DNA of 64,000 bases from Eubacteriales bacterium (GCA_030536575.1 JAUNPS010000022.1:1-64000); one strand, 5' to 3'; positions 15,788-24,920 are shown, counted from the stretch's first letter. The notes: generated by a model not told the origin, from the letters alone. Program-made: numbers and translations.

Positions 15788-15820
15788 AAAGGAGGATGTG
15801 TTCCGCCACATCCTCCTTTC
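15787..15820. terminator. Bidirectional terminator
   Basis: A stem of at least 12 bp, AAGGAGGATGTG/CACATCCTCCTT, has T-rich tails on both sides. It lies between the convergent exonuclease-like and ispH-rpsA genes. Confidence 0.85.
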
Positions 15821-15834
15821 TTTGTCATTCTTTC

Positions 15835-17751
15835 TTATTCTTCGTCGTACTCTTCTGCTCTTGCGGCTGTCTGAAGAGCTTTCATGCTCAGGCTGATCTT
15901 CTTGTCTTCTTCGTTAAAGTCAACGACTTTCGCTTCAATGATCTGGCCGATCGTGAGTACGTCGGAGGGTTTCTCCACATGCTCCTGGGAAATCTGGGAA
16001 ACGTGAAGCAGCGCGTCTACGCCCGGCTCCAGTTCTACGAATGCGCCGAAATCGGTCATTCTGGCCACACGGCCTTCCACGATATTTCCAACGGCATATT
16101 TCTCGGATGCGGTCAGCCACGGATTCTGATCCTCGAACTTCAGGCTCAGGGCAATCTTCTCGCCGCTGATATCCTTAATCAGGACAGAAAGGTTCTCGCC
16201 AACCTTGAAGACTTTCTTCGGGTTCTCCACGCGTCCCCAGGACATTTCGGAGATATGCAGCAGGCCGTCTGCGCCGCCCAGGTCGATGAATGCGCCGAAA
16301 TCGGTCACATTCTTGATGGTGCCTTCTACCACGTCGCCTACATGAATGCGCTCAAAGAGTTCTCTCTGCATCTCGGCTTTTCTGGCAACTAAGAGCTGCT
16401 TCCGGTCGCCGATGATTCTTCTTCTGCGCGGGTTAAACTCGCTGATCACAAACTCTATCTCCTGGCCTGCATATTTGCCAAGATTCTTCTCATAAGTATC
16501 GGATACCAGGCTGGCCGGGATGAAGACTCTCGCTTCTTCCACAACGACGCTTAAACCGCCGTCCAGAACCTGTGCAACCGGTGCTTTCAGTACCTCGTGA
16601 TTCTCAAATGCTTCTTCCAGTCTCTTGTTTCCTTTTTCTGCTGCCAGACGTTTGTAGGTCAGAACAACCTGTCCTTCTCCGTCGTTTACTTTCAGCACTT
16701 TGGCTTCCATCGTATCATTTACGTGTACGACGTCATGGAGGTTTACGCTCTGGTCATTGGTATATTCGCTCTTCGTAATGATACCGTCTGCTTTGTACCC
16801 TATATTTAAGATGATTTCATCATCTTTAACATCGATAACTGTACCTTCGACTACCTCTCCATTATGAATTGTTTTAAATGACTCATCCAGCATTTGTTCA
16901 AAGCTCATTTCTGACATTTTGTTTTGAACCTCCTCAATAATATTGTTTGGGGTCGACGCCCCTGCGGTAATACCTACGCAACTCATGGATTGTAGTGACT
17001 GCACATCCAAATCTTTCAGTTTCTGTATATAGTAAGTATTTGCACATTCTTTATTACATATTTCAAATAGTTTCTGCGTATTCGAACTGTGGCGGCCGCC
17101 GATCACGATCATGGCGTCAACCTCCTTCGCTATGGTGCGCGCCTCTGTCTGCCGCTCCTCAGTCGCATTGCAAATCGTATTTAAAACAATTATATCATAA
17201 CCCTTTTTCGAAATAATTTCAACTAATTTATGAAATTTCTTGTAATTAAATGTCGTCTGGGAGACAATGCAGAGGGACTTTCCGGTATCCTGCACAAATT
17301 CTTCGGCTTCCTGCTCGGTTTCGATGACCGTGGCGCCGTTTTTGCACCAGCCTTTGATGCCTTCCACCTCCGGATGGCGGTCGTTCCCGATGATCAGGAT
17401 TTCCTTTCCGGCGTTACTCTCCCGCCAGACGATCTCGTGAATCCGCAGGACGAAGCGGCAGGTGGCATCCACCAGCTCCAGGCCCTTTCCCTGGATCAGC
17501 TCGTAAATCTCCCTGGGCACGCCGTGGGAACGGATGATTACGGTTCCGGCCTCCAGCTTTTCGAGCTCTTCCCGGCTTTCCAGGACGCGCACGCCTTTCT
17601 TTTCCAGATCTTCGACGACCTGTTCGTTATGGATGATCGGGCCGTAGGTATAAATCTGCTTTCCCGGTATGGCGGCCTGTTCATAGACCATCTTCACCGC
17701 GCGCTTTACGCCCGGACAGAAGCCGGCGGTCTTCGCTGTTTTTACAATCAT
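15835..17751 (-). CDS. ispH: Fused IspH reductase and ribosomal protein S1
   Basis: Residues 1 to about 280 are 4-hydroxy-3-methylbut-2-enyl diphosphate reductase, the last step of the MEP isoprenoid route. The cluster cysteines are in GFCPGV, DATCRFV and NTICNATEERQ, with RHPEV, SSNTQK and GASTP also present. About residues 295-630 hold four S1 RNA-binding repeats of a ribosomal S1-like protein. The fusion is known in Clostridia. The residue after the second cluster Cys is Arg instead of the common Pro. The start overlaps the cmk stop by 4 bases. Confidence 0.95.
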   Translation of the reverse strand: MIVKTAKTAGFCPGVKRAVKMVYEQAAIPGKQIYTYGPIIHNEQVVEDLEKKGVRVLESREELEKLEAGTVIIRSHGVPREIYELIQGKGLELVDATCRFVLRIHEIVWRESNAGKEILIIGNDRHPEVEGIKGWCKNGATVIETEQEAEEFVQDTGKSLCIVSQTTFNYKKFHKLVEIISKKGYDIIVLNTICNATEERQTEARTIAKEVDAMIVIGGRHSSNTQKLFEICNKECANTYYIQKLKDLDVQSLQSMSCVGITAGASTPNNIIEEVQNKMSEMSFEQMLDESFKTIHNGEVVEGTVIDVKDDEIILNIGYKADGIITKSEYTNDQSVNLHDVVHVNDTMEAKVLKVNDGEGQVVLTYKRLAAEKGNKRLEEAFENHEVLKAPVAQVLDGGLSVVVEEARVFIPASLVSDTYEKNLGKYAGQEIEFVISEFNPRRRRIIGDRKQLLVARKAEMQRELFERIHVGDVVEGTIKNVTDFGAFIDLGGADGLLHISEMSWGRVENPKKVFKVGENLSVLIKDISGEKIALSLKFEDQNPWLTASEKYAVGNIVEGRVARMTDFGAFVELEPGVDALLHVSQISQEHVEKPSDVLTIGQIIEAKVVDFNEEDKKISLSMKALQTAARAEEYDEE

Positions 17752-18419
17752 AGGCCCGCCCTTTCCTGATAAAGCTTCCGGATGGCGTCAGTCACGGCCT
17801 GGATATCCATTTCGGAGCTGTCCACCAAAACGGCGTCTTCCGCCTGGCATAAGGGGGCAATGGCCCGATGCATATCCTGGTAGTCCCGCTTCGCAATGTT
17901 CTCCTCGATGGATGCCAGATCGGCTTCCCCGTTCCGCTCCAGTTCTTCCAGGTAGCGGCGGACTGCCCTGGTGTGCACGCTCGCGGTCAGGTAGACCTTA
18001 AGCTGGGCTCCCGGCAGGATGTTCGTCCCGATATCCCGCCCGTCCATCACGACGTCATTTTTCGCCGCAAGCTCTTTCTGAAGCTCCTGCAAGAGAGCAC
18101 GCACGGCGCCGATGGCGGATACGCCGGAAGTAAGACGGCTTACTTCTTCGGTTCGCAAAAGCCCGGTCACATTCTCTCCATTTAACAGTACCTGCTGCTC
18201 CCCATCCTGGTATTCGATGGAAATGTGAATGTTCCCGCAGGCCTTTTCCACGGCGGCCGCATCCTCCGGCGGAATCCCATTCTGCAGCAGATAGACGGTA
18301 ACGGCGCGGTACATGGCCCCAGTGTCCACATAGATGAAGGACAGCTCTTTCGCGAGCTTTCTGGCGATGGTGCTCTTTCCGGCCCCTGCCGGCCCGTCAA
18401 TCGCAATGTTAAAACTCAT
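17748..18419 (-). CDS. cmk: Cytidylate kinase
   Basis: The enzyme phosphorylates CMP and dCMP with ATP. The 223 residues contain the P-loop IDGPAGAGKST, YVDTGAMYRAVT and the VMDGRDIGT motif. GGAGG precedes the ATG. It lies 10 bases after the flavoprotein gene and is coupled to ispH-rpsA, an arrangement seen in other Clostridia. Confidence 0.95.
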   Translation of the reverse strand: MSFNIAIDGPAGAGKSTIARKLAKELSFIYVDTGAMYRAVTVYLLQNGIPPEDAAAVEKACGNIHISIEYQDGEQQVLLNGENVTGLLRTEEVSRLTSGVSAIGAVRALLQELQKELAAKNDVVMDGRDIGTNILPGAQLKVYLTASVHTRAVRRYLEELERNGEADLASIEENIAKRDYQDMHRAIAPLCQAEDAVLVDSSEMDIQAVTDAIRKLYQERAGL

Positions 18420-18429
18420 AGTTCCTCCT

Positions 18430-19656
18430 TTATATCCCCAGTCCGGCGGCCTTTCCGGTCGCCCAGGCGATCTGGAGGTTAAACCCTCCGGTCAATGCAT
18501 CCAGATCCAGCACTTCCCCTGCGAAAAACAATCCGGGAACCAGCCTGGATTCCATCGTCGAAGGATGGACTTCTTTTACATTGACCCCGCCTCTGGTAAT
18601 GATAGCTTCATTATAATCTCGAAAGCCGGTTATGGTCAACCGGAAGTTTTTGATTTTGTGCGAAAAATTCAATCTTTCTTCCCTGGAAATCTCATTGACC
18701 TTCTTTTCCGGGTCGATTTCGGAAAAACGGATCATCACCGGGATCAATTTTGACGGAAACAGGTTTCCCAGCGCATTTTTAAACTGTTTATTCTTCGCTT
18801 CTGCAAAGTCCCGCAGCAGCCTGGCATCCAGCTGTTCCTCCGACAGGGCCGGTTTCAGATCGATGGAAAGGGTCAGCTCTTTTCCTTTCTGTTTCTTTCC
18901 AATGGCGCTGCTGGCGCTTAAGATCAGTGGGCCCGTCACGCCGAAATGGGTGAACATCATTTCGCCGAAATCTTCATAAAGCCGTTTCTTTCCATCCAGG
19001 ACAGTCACTTTGACATTTTTCAGGGAAAGCCCCTGCAACTCCCGCACAGTATCCTCTTTGATATTCAGAGGCACGAGGGCCGGTGAAAGTTCTGTCACCG
19101 TATGCCCGGCTTTCTGTGCGAACCGGTAGCCATCCCCGGTAGAACCCGTACTCGGATAAGAAAGCCCGCCGGTAGCAACCAGAACTGCGTCGGCCGCTAC
19201 CCGTTTTCCATCCTCTAAAACCACGCCTGCCGCGCGCCCATCCTCGATCAGCAGATCCTTTACCTTCCTATTAAAATGCATCTGCACTCCAAGTGCTTCC
19301 AGTCTGCGCCGCAGGGCCGCGATCACATCGGAGGAATGGTCGGAAGCCGGAAAAACCCGGTTTCCACGCTCAGTCTTCGTGGGCATTCCCTGGCTTTCGA
19401 AGAAGGCGATCACGTCCTGGCTGGTGCAGCCGTAAAAGGCGCTGTATAAAAATTTCCGGTTGCTGCATACGTTTTTTAAAAGTTCTTCCGGGTCGCAGTT
19501 GTTGGTCAGGTTACACCGCCCTTTTCCGGTGATGTACAGTTTCTTTCCCGGCTTTTCGTTTTTTTCGTAGATTTCCACCTGGTGGCCCTGCTCTGCCGCG
19601 GCGATGGCCGCGAACATCCCGGCGGCCCCGCATCCGATCACGACTGCCTTACTCAT
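18430..19656 (-). CDS. HI0933/YhiN family flavoprotein
   Basis: The 408-residue NAD(P)/FAD-dependent oxidoreductase has the N-terminal dinucleotide motif VIGCGAAGMFAA, the family signature GKGRCNLTN and the ending GGFNLQIAWATGKAAG. Members of this group are mostly uncharacterised; a distant relative, BaiN, acts on bile acid derivatives. The start at 19656 has GGGGAG upstream and overlaps the SIS gene by 8 bases; the longer frame to 19722 has no ribosome site. Confidence 0.85.
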   Translation of the reverse strand: MSKAVVIGCGAAGMFAAIAAAEQGHQVEIYEKNEKPGKKLYITGKGRCNLTNNCDPEELLKNVCSNRKFLYSAFYGCTSQDVIAFFESQGMPTKTERGNRVFPASDHSSDVIAALRRRLEALGVQMHFNRKVKDLLIEDGRAAGVVLEDGKRVAADAVLVATGGLSYPSTGSTGDGYRFAQKAGHTVTELSPALVPLNIKEDTVRELQGLSLKNVKVTVLDGKKRLYEDFGEMMFTHFGVTGPLILSASSAIGKKQKGKELTLSIDLKPALSEEQLDARLLRDFAEAKNKQFKNALGNLFPSKLIPVMIRFSEIDPEKKVNEISREERLNFSHKIKNFRLTITGFRDYNEAIITRGGVNVKEVHPSTMESRLVPGLFFAGEVLDLDALTGGFNLQIAWATGKAAGLGI

Positions 19657-20425
19657 GCTTGTTTTCTCCCCTCTGCCAGATTTCCACGCCCTCGGCGGGC
19701 TGGTCGATCTCATCATTTCCATAGAACTGGTAATCCTGCCAGATTTCTTCCATGCTCTGGAGGCTCTCTTTCATCTGCGCCTGCCTGCGGACGGCAAGGG
19801 CCACCACTAAGGCATTGATCACGCTGAGCGGTGCGGTCAGGGAGTCCACGATGGAGGCCATCTGGCTTTCCGCCAGCAGGTTGCAGGAGGAATACAGGTT
19901 CATCGGCGAGTGGATGTGGTCGGTAATGGCGATGACGCCTGCGCTGCGGCTGTTGGCAAATTCCATCGCTTTCAGGGTACGCATCGAGTACCGGGGGAAG
20001 CTGATCCCGACCAGCACATCTCCCGGACCGATGTGCAGCATCTGTTCAAAAATTTCGCTGGCGCTGCTGGTGCGGATGACGTGCAGGTTGTCAAACATCA
20101 TATTCAGATAAAAACCCAGGAAATCCGCCAGCGGTTCGCAGCTTCGGATTCCCAGGATGTAGATATTCCGGGCATTCTGCAGCATATCCACGGCGGTACA
20201 AAACGCTGCCTTATCCAGCCCTTCCAGGGTATGGCGGATGTTTCCGATGTCCGTTTCCAGGATGGAGGAAAAAATTTCTTCCTCTTTGACGCCCTCAAAG
20301 GCCTCTCCCACGTCGGTGAGCCGGCGCATCCGTTCGGCGAAACCGCCCTCGTCTTTCGGTTCTTTTTCTTCATGGCCTTTTCCTTTCAGGCCGATTTTTT
20401 CCAGTAATTCACTGAATGCATTCAT
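19649..20425 (-). CDS. SIS-domain protein related to MurR/RpiR regulators, HTH domain missing
   Basis: Residues from about 75 on match the SIS sugar-phosphate-binding half of RpiR regulators (YILGIRSCEPLADFLGFYLN, SASEIFEQ, GISFPRYSMRTLKAMEFA). The normal N-terminal HTH of about 80 residues is replaced by a charged segment of about 50 residues. Only about 100 bases separate it from the next gene, so the HTH is not in another frame nearby. It may bind a ligand without binding DNA, or be a decayed regulator. It begins the operon with the flavoprotein, cmk and ispH-rpsA. Confidence 0.75.
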   Translation of the reverse strand: MNAFSELLEKIGLKGKGHEEKEPKDEGGFAERMRRLTDVGEAFEGVKEEEIFSSILETDIGNIRHTLEGLDKAAFCTAVDMLQNARNIYILGIRSCEPLADFLGFYLNMMFDNLHVIRTSSASEIFEQMLHIGPGDVLVGISFPRYSMRTLKAMEFANSRSAGVIAITDHIHSPMNLYSSCNLLAESQMASIVDSLTAPLSVINALVVALAVRRQAQMKESLQSMEEIWQDYQFYGNDEIDQPAEGVEIWQRGENKHE

Positions 20426-20456
20426 TCTTTTGCCCTGCCTTGTTTGTCATGCGTCC

Positions 20457-20484
20457 AGTATAGCATACATTTCGAAAAATGTAT
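20457..20484 (-). promoter_or_regulatory. Promoter and palindrome upstream of the SIS gene
   Basis: On the minus strand a TATACT -10 (20457-20462) follows a palindrome at 20465-20484 (ATACATTT-TTCG-AAATGTAT) covering the spacer and -35 region. It could be an operator. Confidence 0.5.
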
Positions 20485-20518
20485 AGAAAAGACGCTGCCG
20501 GAATTTCCTGCAGCGCCT
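20485..20518 (-). terminator. Terminator of the polyferredoxin gene
   Basis: On the minus strand GGCGCTGC pairs with GCAGCGTC (one wobble), followed by TTTTCT. Confidence 0.7.
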
Positions 20519-20526
20519 CTCGCTTG

Positions 20527-20910
20527 TTAATCCTCTACAACTTCCAGAACATCCATCGGGCAGGCCTTTGCGCACATACCGCAGGCAATGCACTTGGACG
20601 CCGGGGTCTCTTCTGCTTTTACCAGCACGCCAAACGGACAGACTTCCGCACATTTTCCGCAGCCGGTACATTTCTTCTTATTAATCATGTAAACCCCTTT
20701 GGCGTTCTGGGTGATCGCGCCCGCTTCACAAACGCTGGCGCACTTGCCGCACTGGGGACAGACGGTGGGTTTTACCACGCCTTTTTTCTCGACGATCTTT
20801 AAGCAGGCTTTGTCCGGATCGAAGACTTTGTAGAAGGCTTCGGAGCATGCCTGGACGCAGGCGAGACATGCCATACACTGGGCGTCTTTTCTGACTTTGA
20901 GTTTTTTCAT
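20527..20910 (-). CDS. Polyferredoxin with four [4Fe-4S] motifs
   Basis: The 127-residue soluble protein has four CxxCxxC motifs: CMACLACVQAC, CPQCGKCASVC, CTGCGKCAEVC and CIACGMCAKACP. It is likely an electron carrier for ferredoxin-dependent enzymes, but no partner is adjacent. AGGAGG precedes the ATG. It is monocistronic, bounded by its own promoter and terminator. Confidence 0.85.
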   Translation of the reverse strand: MKKLKVRKDAQCMACLACVQACSEAFYKVFDPDKACLKIVEKKGVVKPTVCPQCGKCASVCEAGAITQNAKGVYMINKKKCTGCGKCAEVCPFGVLVKAEETPASKCIACGMCAKACPMDVLEVVED

Positions 20911-20979
20911 TGGTACTTACCTCCTGGTTTTCTCCGGGCAACAGACAAAACCGAAATCCGCTGCCCTCTTTACCTCATC

Positions 20980-21010
20980 AGTATAGCATACTTGAGAATT
21001 TGTCTCAAGT
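20980..21010 (-). promoter_or_regulatory. Promoter with palindrome, polyferredoxin gene
   Basis: On the minus strand this is TTGAGA, 17 bases, TATACT. The perfect inverted repeat ACTTGAGA...TCTCAAGT (20990-21010) covers the -35 box and spacer and could be a repressor site. Confidence 0.65.
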
Positions 21011-21020
21011 GTTTTCCCCG

Positions 21021-21053
21021 CAGAAAAGCCGCCGCGCTTTTTCGCACGACGGC
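21021..21053 (-). terminator. Terminator of the decarboxylase cluster
   Basis: On the minus strand GCCGTCGTGC pairs with GCGCGGCGGC (two wobbles), followed by TTTTCTG. Confidence 0.75.
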
Positions 21054-21066
21054 CTTTGGCTTTTCT

Positions 21067-22479
21067 TTATACGGGATATGCTTTGTTCTTCGTGTCTGCC
21101 ACAGACGGATCCACTTTCGTCTTCTGCGCCTGGCGGTACTTGAAGAAATCGGTAGCTACCTGTGGGAACAGGGCGTAGGTCAGAACGTCCTCATCCTGCT
21201 CTTTCCACTGAGCCATCTCCTTCTCCAGGGTATCCAGCTCGTCCGGGATCAAGTCTGCCGGACGGCAGGTGATGACTTCGGCATCGCCGATGCACTTCTT
21301 CTGAACTTCCGGATCGAAGGGTTTTACCGTCGCGCCGTACTGGCCGGAGAGGATGGCTTTGGTCTCTTTCGTCACCATCTTATAGCGCTCGCCCATCAGG
21401 ACGTTGAATACAGCCTGGGTTCCCACGATCTGGGAGGACGGCGTAACCAGAGGCGGCTCGCCAAGGTCTTTTCTTACCTTCGGAACTTCTTCCAGAACGT
21501 CGTAGTATTTGTCCTCTGCGTGCTGTTCCTTTAACTGGGAGGTCAGGTTCGAGAGCATACCGCCCGGCACCTGGTACAGCAGAGTCTTGATGTTGACGCC
21601 CATGTTCTTCGGGTTTAACAGGCCGCTTTCCAGAGCCTCGTCGCGGATCGGACGGAAGTAGTCGGCGATCTCAGCCAGCAGGTTCTGGTCGTAGCCGGTA
21701 TCATACGGGGTTCCGCGGAAGGTTTCTACCATAACCTCGGTCGCCGGCTGGGAGGTTCCCAGAGCGAACGGGGACATCGCGGTATCGATCACGTCAACGC
21801 CTGCTTCTACGGCTTTCAAATAGGTCATGGAAGCGACACCGGAGGTGTAGTGGGTGTGAAGCTGGATCGGGATGCTGACCGCTTCTTTTAATGCGGTTAC
21901 CAGCTCGGTTGCCTTATAGGGAAGCAGAAGGCCGGCCATATCCTTGATACAGATGGAATTTGCGCCCATGTCTTCGATCTTCTTTGCCATGTCAACCCAG
22001 TATTCCAGGGTGTAGGCATCGCCGAGGGTATAGGACAGCGCGACCTGTGCATGTCCTTTTTCTTTGTTCGCTGCGTTGACGGCGGTCTGCAGGTTCCGCA
22101 TATCGTTTAAGCAGTCGAAAATACGGATGATATCGATTCCGTTGGCAATGGATTTCTGTACGAAATACTCTACTACATCGTCTGCATACGGGCGGTATCC
22201 CAGGATGTTCTGTCCGCGGAAGAGCATCTGCAGCTTCGTGTTCTTAAAGCCGTCGCGGAATTTCCGGAGTCTGTCCCAGGGATCTTCTTTCAGGAAACGT
22301 AAGGATGCATCGAAGGTTGCGCCGCCCCAGCACTCTACGGAGTGGTAGCCGACTTTGTCCATTTTCTCCACGATCGGAAGCATCTGTTCCGTGGTCATTC
22401 TGGTGGCGATCAGGGACTGATGGGCGTCACGCAGGATGGTTTCCGTAATTTTAATTGGTTTTTTTACTGTATCAGCCAT
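21067..22479 (-). CDS. oadA: Oxaloacetate decarboxylase alpha-type carboxyltransferase
   Basis: The 470-residue protein is of the 5S/OadA/pyruvate carboxylase CT type, moving CO2 between oxaloacetate/pyruvate and biotin. Motifs include TILRDAHQSLIATRM, the metal-binding HTHYTSG and IKDMAGLL. It lacks the C-terminal biotinyl domain of full OadA; biotin is on the separate carrier encoded two genes upstream. It is the last gene of the cluster and has AGGAGG before its ATG. Confidence 0.9.
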   Translation of the reverse strand: MADTVKKPIKITETILRDAHQSLIATRMTTEQMLPIVEKMDKVGYHSVECWGGATFDASLRFLKEDPWDRLRKFRDGFKNTKLQMLFRGQNILGYRPYADDVVEYFVQKSIANGIDIIRIFDCLNDMRNLQTAVNAANKEKGHAQVALSYTLGDAYTLEYWVDMAKKIEDMGANSICIKDMAGLLLPYKATELVTALKEAVSIPIQLHTHYTSGVASMTYLKAVEAGVDVIDTAMSPFALGTSQPATEVMVETFRGTPYDTGYDQNLLAEIADYFRPIRDEALESGLLNPKNMGVNIKTLLYQVPGGMLSNLTSQLKEQHAEDKYYDVLEEVPKVRKDLGEPPLVTPSSQIVGTQAVFNVLMGERYKMVTKETKAILSGQYGATVKPFDPEVQKKCIGDAEVITCRPADLIPDELDTLEKEMAQWKEQDEDVLTYALFPQVATDFFKYRQAQKTKVDPSVADTKNKAYPV

Positions 22480-22514
22480 TGTTTTCCTCCTAAATAATCA
22501 AACGGCAAAGCCTG

Positions 22515-23663
22515 TTATACTCCAAAAATTGCCATGAATGTACCTGCGGCTACGGCTGTGCCGATTACGCCGGCTACGTTCGGCCCCATCGCATGCATCA
22601 GCAGGAAGTTGGTGGGATCTGCCTCCGCACCGACCTTCTGGGAAACACGGGCTGCCATCGGAACAGCCGATACGCCGGCGGAGCCGATCAGCGGGTTGAT
22701 CTTTCCGCCTGTAAGCTTGCACATCAGTTTTCCGAACAGGACGCCGCCTGCCGTACCAAAGGCGAATGCAACCAGGCCCAGAACTACGATTTTGATGGTA
22801 TTCATGTTCAGGAATGCTTCCGCGCTTGTGGATGCGCCTACGGAAGTACCCAGCAGGATGACGACGATGTACATCAGGGCATTGGATGCGGTTTCGGTAA
22901 GCTGTTTTACAACACCGCACTCGCGGAACAGGTTACCAAGCATCAGCATACCTACCAGCGGAGCCGTCGTCGGCAGGATCAGGCAGACAACGATGGTGAT
23001 CACGATGGGGAACAGGATCTTTTCCAGTTTGGAAACCGGACGGAGCTGTTCCATCTTGATCTTCCGCTCTTCTTCTGTCGTCAGGGCCTTCATGATGGGC
23101 GGCTGAATGATCGGAACCAGTGACATGTAGGAATAAGCCGCTACCGCAATGGGTCCCATCAGATCGGTCTGTCCCAGTTTTCCGGCAAGGAAAATGGAGG
23201 TCGGGCCGTCAGCGCCGCCGATGATGGAGATGGCTGCCGCTGCTTTTCCGTTGAATCCCAGGAAAATGGCCAGGAAATAAGCCATGTAAATACCAAGCTG
23301 TGCTGCGGCGCCCAGAAGGAAGCTCTTGGGGTTCGCGATCAGCGGGCCGAAGTCTGTCATGGCGCCTACACCCATGAAGATCAGGGAGGGTAAGATACTC
23401 CACTCATCCAGGATATAGAAATAATGCAAAAGTCCGCCTACCCCGTTCGACGTCTCCTCCGGACTCGCCATGATATCCGGATAGATGTTTACAAGCAGCA
23501 TACCGAACGCGATCGGAACCAGAAGCAGAGGCTCAAACCCTTTGCGGATTGCCAGATACAGAAAGACGCAGGCAACCAGGATCATCAGGTAGTTTCCCCA
23601 TGTCAGGTTAAAGAATGCTGTTTGATGGAGCAGGTTTGACAACGTATCAATTACGTATGACAT
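22515..23663 (-). CDS. oadB: Na+-pumping decarboxylase beta subunit
   Basis: The 382-residue integral membrane subunit decarboxylates carboxybiotin and uses the energy to export Na+. It has about nine to eleven hydrophobic segments and the signatures IGGADGPTSIF and GNLFRECGVV. GGAGG precedes the ATG. It serves both carboxyltransferases of the cluster. Confidence 0.93.
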   Translation of the reverse strand: MSYVIDTLSNLLHQTAFFNLTWGNYLMILVACVFLYLAIRKGFEPLLLVPIAFGMLLVNIYPDIMASPEETSNGVGGLLHYFYILDEWSILPSLIFMGVGAMTDFGPLIANPKSFLLGAAAQLGIYMAYFLAIFLGFNGKAAAAISIIGGADGPTSIFLAGKLGQTDLMGPIAVAAYSYMSLVPIIQPPIMKALTTEEERKIKMEQLRPVSKLEKILFPIVITIVVCLILPTTAPLVGMLMLGNLFRECGVVKQLTETASNALMYIVVILLGTSVGASTSAEAFLNMNTIKIVVLGLVAFAFGTAGGVLFGKLMCKLTGGKINPLIGSAGVSAVPMAARVSQKVGAEADPTNFLLMHAMGPNVAGVIGTAVAAGTFMAIFGV

Positions 23664-23679
23664 GTCTCTACCTCCAGTA

Positions 23680-24054
23680 TTAGTTCATTGTTGCCAAAGT
23701 GTCACCAGACTCTACTGCGTCTCCTGCTGCAACGTTAATGCTTGCTACAGTGCCGTCCTGGGGAGCTACGACCGGAATTTCCATCTTCATAGCTTCCAGG
23801 ATCACGATGTTGTCGCCGGCTTTTACGGCCTGGCCAACGCTCGCTTCTACCTTAAAGACTTTGCCCGGTACGGAAGCGGTTACTTTTACAGCGCCTGCGC
23901 CTGCTGCCGGAGCGGCTGCTTTCGGAGCGGCTTTCGGGGCTGCCTTCGGAGCGGCTTTGGGTGCTGCTGCGGGGGCTGCGGCCGGTGCGCCTGCGCCTTC
24001 TTCTACGGTTACGTCATATGCGGTTCCGTTTACTGTAATGGTATATGTTTTCAT
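23680..24054 (-). CDS. Biotin carboxyl carrier subunit
   Basis: The 124-residue protein has a short N-terminal domain, a flexible linker of Ala/Pro/Lys repeats (PKAAPKAAPKAA) and a biotinyl domain with the biotinylated Lys in EAMKMEI. It carries CO2 between the carboxyltransferases and OadB. The start at 24054 has GGAGG upstream. It corresponds to the gamma subunit of methylmalonyl-CoA decarboxylase. Confidence 0.92.
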   Translation of the reverse strand: MKTYTITVNGTAYDVTVEEGAGAPAAAPAAAPKAAPKAAPKAAPKAAAPAAGAGAVKVTASVPGKVFKVEASVGQAVKAGDNIVILEAMKMEIPVVAPQDGTVASINVAAGDAVESGDTLATMN

Positions 24055-24074
24055 CCTGATTCCTCCTGTATCAC

Positions 24075-24920
24075 TTAGGCTCTGCGCCATTTATTTTTAT
24101 TGGATTTTTTGATTGAACGTACTACAAAACCGTCAGTGGATGCGCTTCCCTCATAGGCTGCGATCGCTGCCGCGATTACGGCTACCAGTTCTTCATCATC
24201 GGAGAGCTCTTCCTCTTCCACTGCGGGCGCCGGAGCCGGAACGGCCGGTGCGGCGGGTTTGGGTGCCGGTGCTTCTGTCTTCGTCAGTTTCTTTTCCAGT
24301 TTTGCGACGTGCTTGAACTGGCTGATCAGGAAGCTTAAGAAGAGCAGCATCAGGAACACGATGGCTATGCCCATGATGGTATTTAAGGCCGCCTGTTCCA
24401 TTTTCTGAGCCATGGTGTAGTTCACGTCAAAGGACATGCTCGTGTAAGTCCCCTGCTTCATGTCGCCGTAAAGGACCACGGTTACGGTATGGCTTTCGAA
24501 TTCGACATTAGAAGTGATCACAACCTCCGTGTCATTCAGCTCTACAGTCTGCTCACCTACCGCTACTAATGCTCCCACTTCGTCCTTAATGCTCTGCCAG
24601 GAAGTCAGGGCGGACGTGGTAAAGGCGTCGTCCTGTTCCAGGAGGGCTGCGATCTGCTCGTCAGACATGGCCACGATCTGCTGGATCAGCAGGGAGGCGG
24701 TCTGCTTAAAGCTGTCTTCCTGAGTGGTCACGGCCGCTTCGGTCGCAAGCTCCGTCTCTTCTTCCGCAAGCTCCTCGGATACGCTTTCCGTACTCGCTTC
24801 TGCCGCGGCAGCCGTCTCGGTTTCGGACTCAGCCGCCAGACATGGAATCGCGGATGCGGTTACAAGCGTACATGACATGAGGAGGGCTGCAAAAAATCTT
24901 TTCATTTTTCCTCTCATCAT
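24075..24920 (-). CDS. OadG-like delta subunit with large extracytoplasmic domain
   Basis: The 281 residues have a signal peptide, an acidic Ser/Thr/Glu-rich stretch, a folded domain of about 110 residues (TVELNDTEVVITSNVEF...), one membrane helix (IMGIAIVFLMLLFLSFLI) and a Pro/Ala-rich cytoplasmic tail. Ordinary OadG or MmdD subunits are about 80-120 residues and lack the outer domain. It should tether the peripheral subunits to OadB. The ATG at 24920 with GAGAGG upstream is my choice. Confidence 0.8.
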   Translation of the reverse strand: MMRGKMKRFFAALLMSCTLVTASAIPCLAAESETETAAAAEASTESVSEELAEEETELATEAAVTTQEDSFKQTASLLIQQIVAMSDEQIAALLEQDDAFTTSALTSWQSIKDEVGALVAVGEQTVELNDTEVVITSNVEFESHTVTVVLYGDMKQGTYTSMSFDVNYTMAQKMEQAALNTIMGIAIVFLMLLFLSFLISQFKHVAKLEKKLTKTEAPAPKPAAPAVPAPAPAVEEEELSDDEELVAVIAAAIAAYEGSASTDGFVVRSIKKSNKNKWRRA

